From Bacteroidia bacterium (GTDB taxonomy: Bacteria; Bacteroidota; Bacteroidia; Bacteroidales; UBA932): a stretch of DNA of 54,479 nucleotides. A program made the translations under genes and the position numbers. Of the stretch, positions 51,689 through 54,479 are shown one piece after another. The DNA lies in NCBI GenBank assembly GCA_030529945.1, contig JAUMVX010000013.1:1-54479 (forward strand), written 5' to 3'. The notes beneath the pieces were generated by a model, which had not been told where the DNA came from, made no database searches, and was given only the letters and a program-made list of their open reading frames with translations. Each line of letters starts with the position of its first letter. The first letter of the stretch is position 1.

Positions 51689-53911
51689 ATGAGCCTCCGC
51701 GCAATCTTTAATAAAGTCCTTGAACCGGCCGTAATTATTGCGGTTGGCACAAGTCTGCTTCTTTCATGCAATGAAGAATATCACTATACCCATGGAAGTG
51801 TCTATGGCACGATAACCGATGCAACCACAGGTGACAGCATAGAGAACTGCAATGTCAGCGTCAGTGATGCATCCGGCAACATAGTCGACAGGCAGACTAC
51901 CGATGACAAGGGTACATACAAGACAAAAGACATCTCCGAAGGCAAATACACCGTATCCGTTGAACGGGAGGATTACTATGCAGGAGCCAGCAAATCAATC
52001 CAGACAACTCCGGGCGAAACGACACAATGCGACATTCAGCTGAGCCGTCTGCCCGCCAAGATAACTGCTGATACGGAGGAGATAGATTTCGGAGCGGATG
52101 AAAGCCTCACGACCATATCATTCAAGATAGTCAACCGCTATCTGGATGATCTGGACTGGGTTGTCGAATACGACTGCGAGTGGATTGCGTCGGTTTCGCC
52201 CGACAAGGATAATCTCGCTCACGGGAAGACAGCGACAATCATTGTCAAGATAGACAGGGAGAAGCTTTCCGCAGGAGACAATAAGACGAATCTCGTCGTG
52301 AAATCCCGTAATGGCCAGGGCGGAGTCAATATCGCTATCAAGGCTGTCGGCGCATACAGGGAGTCTCCCAGCCTCAATGTAACCGGGGTTTCAAATATCG
52401 ACATGACTTCAGCCGTTCTCAATGGAGAAATCGTAAAAGTCGGTACTCCTGCATATTCCCGGAGAGGCTTTACGTGCAGCCACACATCGATGGATGACAA
52501 TGCCTCCGAACTGCTTGCGGAAGTCAACTCAAACGCTGCCTTCTCATATTCGGTTTCTGGCCTTGAGGCAGGCAAGAAATACTATGTCAGGGCTTTTGCG
52601 TTCAGCGAATACGCCGGCAAGGTCTGGAGCGCCAACGAGGCCTCATTTAGCACGATTGGATCTTATCCGCAGGTAAGGACAGATGATGTTTCGTCCCTGG
52701 ACTTGACAAAGCGGACATGTGTCCTCAACGGTTATATAGAGCAGACAGGGAATCCCGCATACCAGGAGAGAGGCTTCTGTGTCAGTGACAGCGTGGAGCC
52801 AACTGTGGAGAATTCAAAATATACCGTAGCAGGCTCCGGAACCGGTCAATACACATTTTCATTGCAAGACTTATCTACAGAAAAGACATACCGTGTACGG
52901 GCGTATGCCATTCAAAATGGCAATGCATTCTATGGTTCGACTATCTCTTTCTCCACGGTCACTACCCCTACGAGCGTTGCGACTACTGGAGCATCGTCTG
53001 TCAATCATAATTCCGCAGTACTGAATGGCACAATAATGAATGACGGAAATCCCAAATACACAGAACGTGGTTTTTGTTATTCCACGAACAATAAAACCCC
53101 GTCCATTACGAATTCCAAGATATCCGTTACGGGAACTTCTGCAAAGGATTTCTCATACTACTTGTCCGGCCTGGAGTACAACAAGACTTTCTGGTTCCGC
53201 GCCTATGCAATCCAGAACAGCCAGCCTATTTATGGCGATGTCGCATCCTTTGAAACCACATGGGCAGAGACCACGGTCTTCACCATGGATGCAAGCGAAA
53301 TCAAATACTACGAAATGACCCTTAACGGGCAAATCAATGCTGCCGGTACACCTGCTTACACTCAGAAAGGATTCTGCTATAGTATTCTTGAAGAGAATCC
53401 TACATTGAACAATTCCACCAAACTTGTTGTTTCCGGTTCTTCAGAAGGTCAGTTCAGTTATCATCTCACAGGCTTAACAGGCGGCACAGCTTATTATTAT
53501 CGTGCTTTCGCAATACAAGATGGAACGACAATATACGGCGATGTCAAGTCTTCAACGACCTATTCTCCTCCTATGGTCGTGACAACGGATGCTTACGCAA
53601 GGCCCGATGCCGGGACATTCAATCTTTCATGGACGATAGAACTGACCGGAGTGTATGGATATAAAGGCAATCCCGAGTGCAACGATTTCGGATTCGTATA
53701 TGGCCCCGGAGACAACCCGACAGCCGAAAATACTTATGGATATACAGTTGTGCAAGCAACCAAGATTGAGCCGTTTGCAAACAGTCAGGGCAGTTTCTCT
53801 GTCACATTAACATCGATGCCCGGATATCAGAAGTATTACTACCGTGCATACGCCAAGACTTCTTTGGGGTATACCTACGGAGAAGTGATGGCAGTCAGCA
53901 CCCAGCCATAG
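51689..53911 (+). CDS. Modular FN3-like surface lipoprotein
   Basis: 740 aa. Lipobox LLSC (Cys27), then a carboxypeptidase-regulatory-like beta domain (~36-115: GSVYGTITDATTGDSIENCN), a BACON-like domain (~122-222), and five modules of ~95-100 residues with the pattern AVLNG..GNPxYxERGFCxS...YxxRAYAIQNG..YG. The modules resemble FN3-type repeats of Bacteroidetes surface proteins. Probably exposed at the outer membrane; ligand unknown. Convergent with the last gene. Confidence 0.8.
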   Translation: MSLRAIFNKVLEPAVIIAVGTSLLLSCNEEYHYTHGSVYGTITDATTGDSIENCNVSVSDASGNIVDRQTTDDKGTYKTKDISEGKYTVSVEREDYYAGASKSIQTTPGETTQCDIQLSRLPAKITADTEEIDFGADESLTTISFKIVNRYLDDLDWVVEYDCEWIASVSPDKDNLAHGKTATIIVKIDREKLSAGDNKTNLVVKSRNGQGGVNIAIKAVGAYRESPSLNVTGVSNIDMTSAVLNGEIVKVGTPAYSRRGFTCSHTSMDDNASELLAEVNSNAAFSYSVSGLEAGKKYYVRAFAFSEYAGKVWSANEASFSTIGSYPQVRTDDVSSLDLTKRTCVLNGYIEQTGNPAYQERGFCVSDSVEPTVENSKYTVAGSGTGQYTFSLQDLSTEKTYRVRAYAIQNGNAFYGSTISFSTVTTPTSVATTGASSVNHNSAVLNGTIMNDGNPKYTERGFCYSTNNKTPSITNSKISVTGTSAKDFSYYLSGLEYNKTFWFRAYAIQNSQPIYGDVASFETTWAETTVFTMDASEIKYYEMTLNGQINAAGTPAYTQKGFCYSILEENPTLNNSTKLVVSGSSEGQFSYHLTGLTGGTAYYYRAFAIQDGTTIYGDVKSSTTYSPPMVVTTDAYARPDAGTFNLSWTIELTGVYGYKGNPECNDFGFVYGPGDNPTAENTYGYTVVQATKIEPFANSQGSFSVTLTSMPGYQKYYYRAYAKTSLGYTYGEVMAVSTQP

Positions 53912-53913
53912 TA

Positions 53914-54479
53914 TCAGAACTTATATACAATCGCAAGTCCGGCACCGTTGTTATACGCAATGGGTGCCAGAGAAAGTTTGTTCTGGCCTTGATAGGCATC
54001 CCTGTTAGACAGGGCATTGACAACCCCATAGATGTATGTCGCAGCGAACAAGCCGGCTGAAGCTATCTGCCCGGCTCGGCACTTGTCCATGTTGCCTTGA
54101 TAGTGGTTTCTTGCCTTTTCGGCCTCGGGAGATCCAGAGGCCACTGTGTCATAGTTCCTCTTGCTGGCGTTATATGAAGTGGTGCTGACGATGAACCCGC
54201 CGATGGATGCGGCATAGCCTGCGCAGATGCCTATGCCATTAGCCGTTCCTCTCTTGGTGTGAGAACGGAACAGGTTTACTGGAGGAAGGAAGGACATAAG
54301 GGTATAATTCGAATCTCGTTTTTTCGCTTCTGCCTCCCGGTTATCTACTATCTTTTGAACTTCACCTTTCAGATACTCGTATCTGATTGTATTATCTTCT
54401 GTCAAAGCATAGTTTTCTTCTTTGGACAAGGCGTAATATGCTGACACGATATCGTAGGCAATCAACTCCTTGGCCACCG
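53914..54479 (-). CDS. Partial membrane-associated protein, C-terminal part
   Basis: The frame runs off the right edge; ~187 residues are seen. Two or three hydrophobic helices (GIGICAGYAASIGGFIVSTT, QIASAGLFAATYIYGVV), a charged region with SYNASKRNYDTVASGSPEAE and a C-terminal beta end YNNGAGLAIVYKF. The layout recalls DUF5683-like Bacteroidetes envelope proteins, but the family is not certain. Only two bases separate its stop from the neighbouring stop. Confidence 0.5.
   Translation of the reverse strand, partial: VAKELIAYDIVSAYYALSKEENYALTEDNTIRYEYLKGEVQKIVDNREAEAKKRDSNYTLMSFLPPVNLFRSHTKRGTANGIGICAGYAASIGGFIVSTTSYNASKRNYDTVASGSPEAEKARNHYQGNMDKCRAGQIASAGLFAATYIYGVVNALSNRDAYQGQNKLSLAPIAYNNGAGLAIVYKF

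Overview
The window looks like a chromosomal segment of a gut-type Bacteroidales bacterium (phylum Bacteroidota). The evidence is a TonB with a carboxy-terminal domain of the Bacteroidota kind, the coaX - outer-membrane protein - TPR - lptC - PpiD gene order, SusD-era style lipoproteins with FN3-like modules, and at least eighteen promoters carrying the Bacteroidetes -7 box TAnnTTTG at sensible distances from start codons. Species cannot be named from the sequence alone.

Layout. 1-660: the 3' end of a Y1 (RAYT-like) transposase gene with two REP-like palindromes. 649-6521: glyS, then a sufS-sufE-sufT-folK run on the minus strand that is split by a complete 1,494-bp IS4-superfamily element with 14-bp inverted repeats and a 5-bp target duplication. 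6672-16091: housekeeping genes (ruvA, ybeY-mnmG, tonB, hflX, fumarate reductase/succinate dehydrogenase A and B, an Ntn-hydrolase). 16125-17427: ruvB, then an AT-rich gap with a cluster of DnaA-box-like sequences, where most genes switch from minus to plus strand. Two parS-like palindromes lie 10-12 kb to the left, inside sufS and mnmG. Together these suggest that the replication origin is in this window; this is an inference. 17418-26868: mfd, then the coaX-OMP-TPR-lptC-ppiD envelope operon. 26880-41961: an exonuclease-family protein, ychF, galK, metF-metH, a DUF3108/CpXC pair, a YeiH-type transporter, ridA, a C69 dipeptidase, pheS. 42056-42131: tRNA-Gly(GCC). 42132-44570: a small accessory patch behind that tRNA, with an AAA_14/DUF4143 ATPase and the decayed remains of an AbiEi/AbiEii-type toxin-antitoxin pair. 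44627-47942: a GH3 acyl-acid-amido synthetase - HAD phosphatase - PlsC-type acyltransferase operon. 47949-54479: an accessory region with a winged-helix remnant, a tight four-gene operon (lipoprotein, small basic protein, BrxL-like AAA+ ATPase without a Lon domain, transglycosylase-like protein lacking its catalytic motifs), a large modular FN3-like lipoprotein and a partial gene running off the end.

Most likely novelty: the orphan BrxL-like operon at 48252-51636. It has no methyltransferase, PglZ or other BREX gene around it, and it pairs a DNA-type AAA+ motor with envelope proteins. Its function is unknown; defence, envelope stress or phage-linked roles are all guesses. Next in interest are the putative origin/parS arrangement, the AbiE remnant, the GH3-HAD-PlsC operon, and a dispersed 46-bp intergenic repeat.
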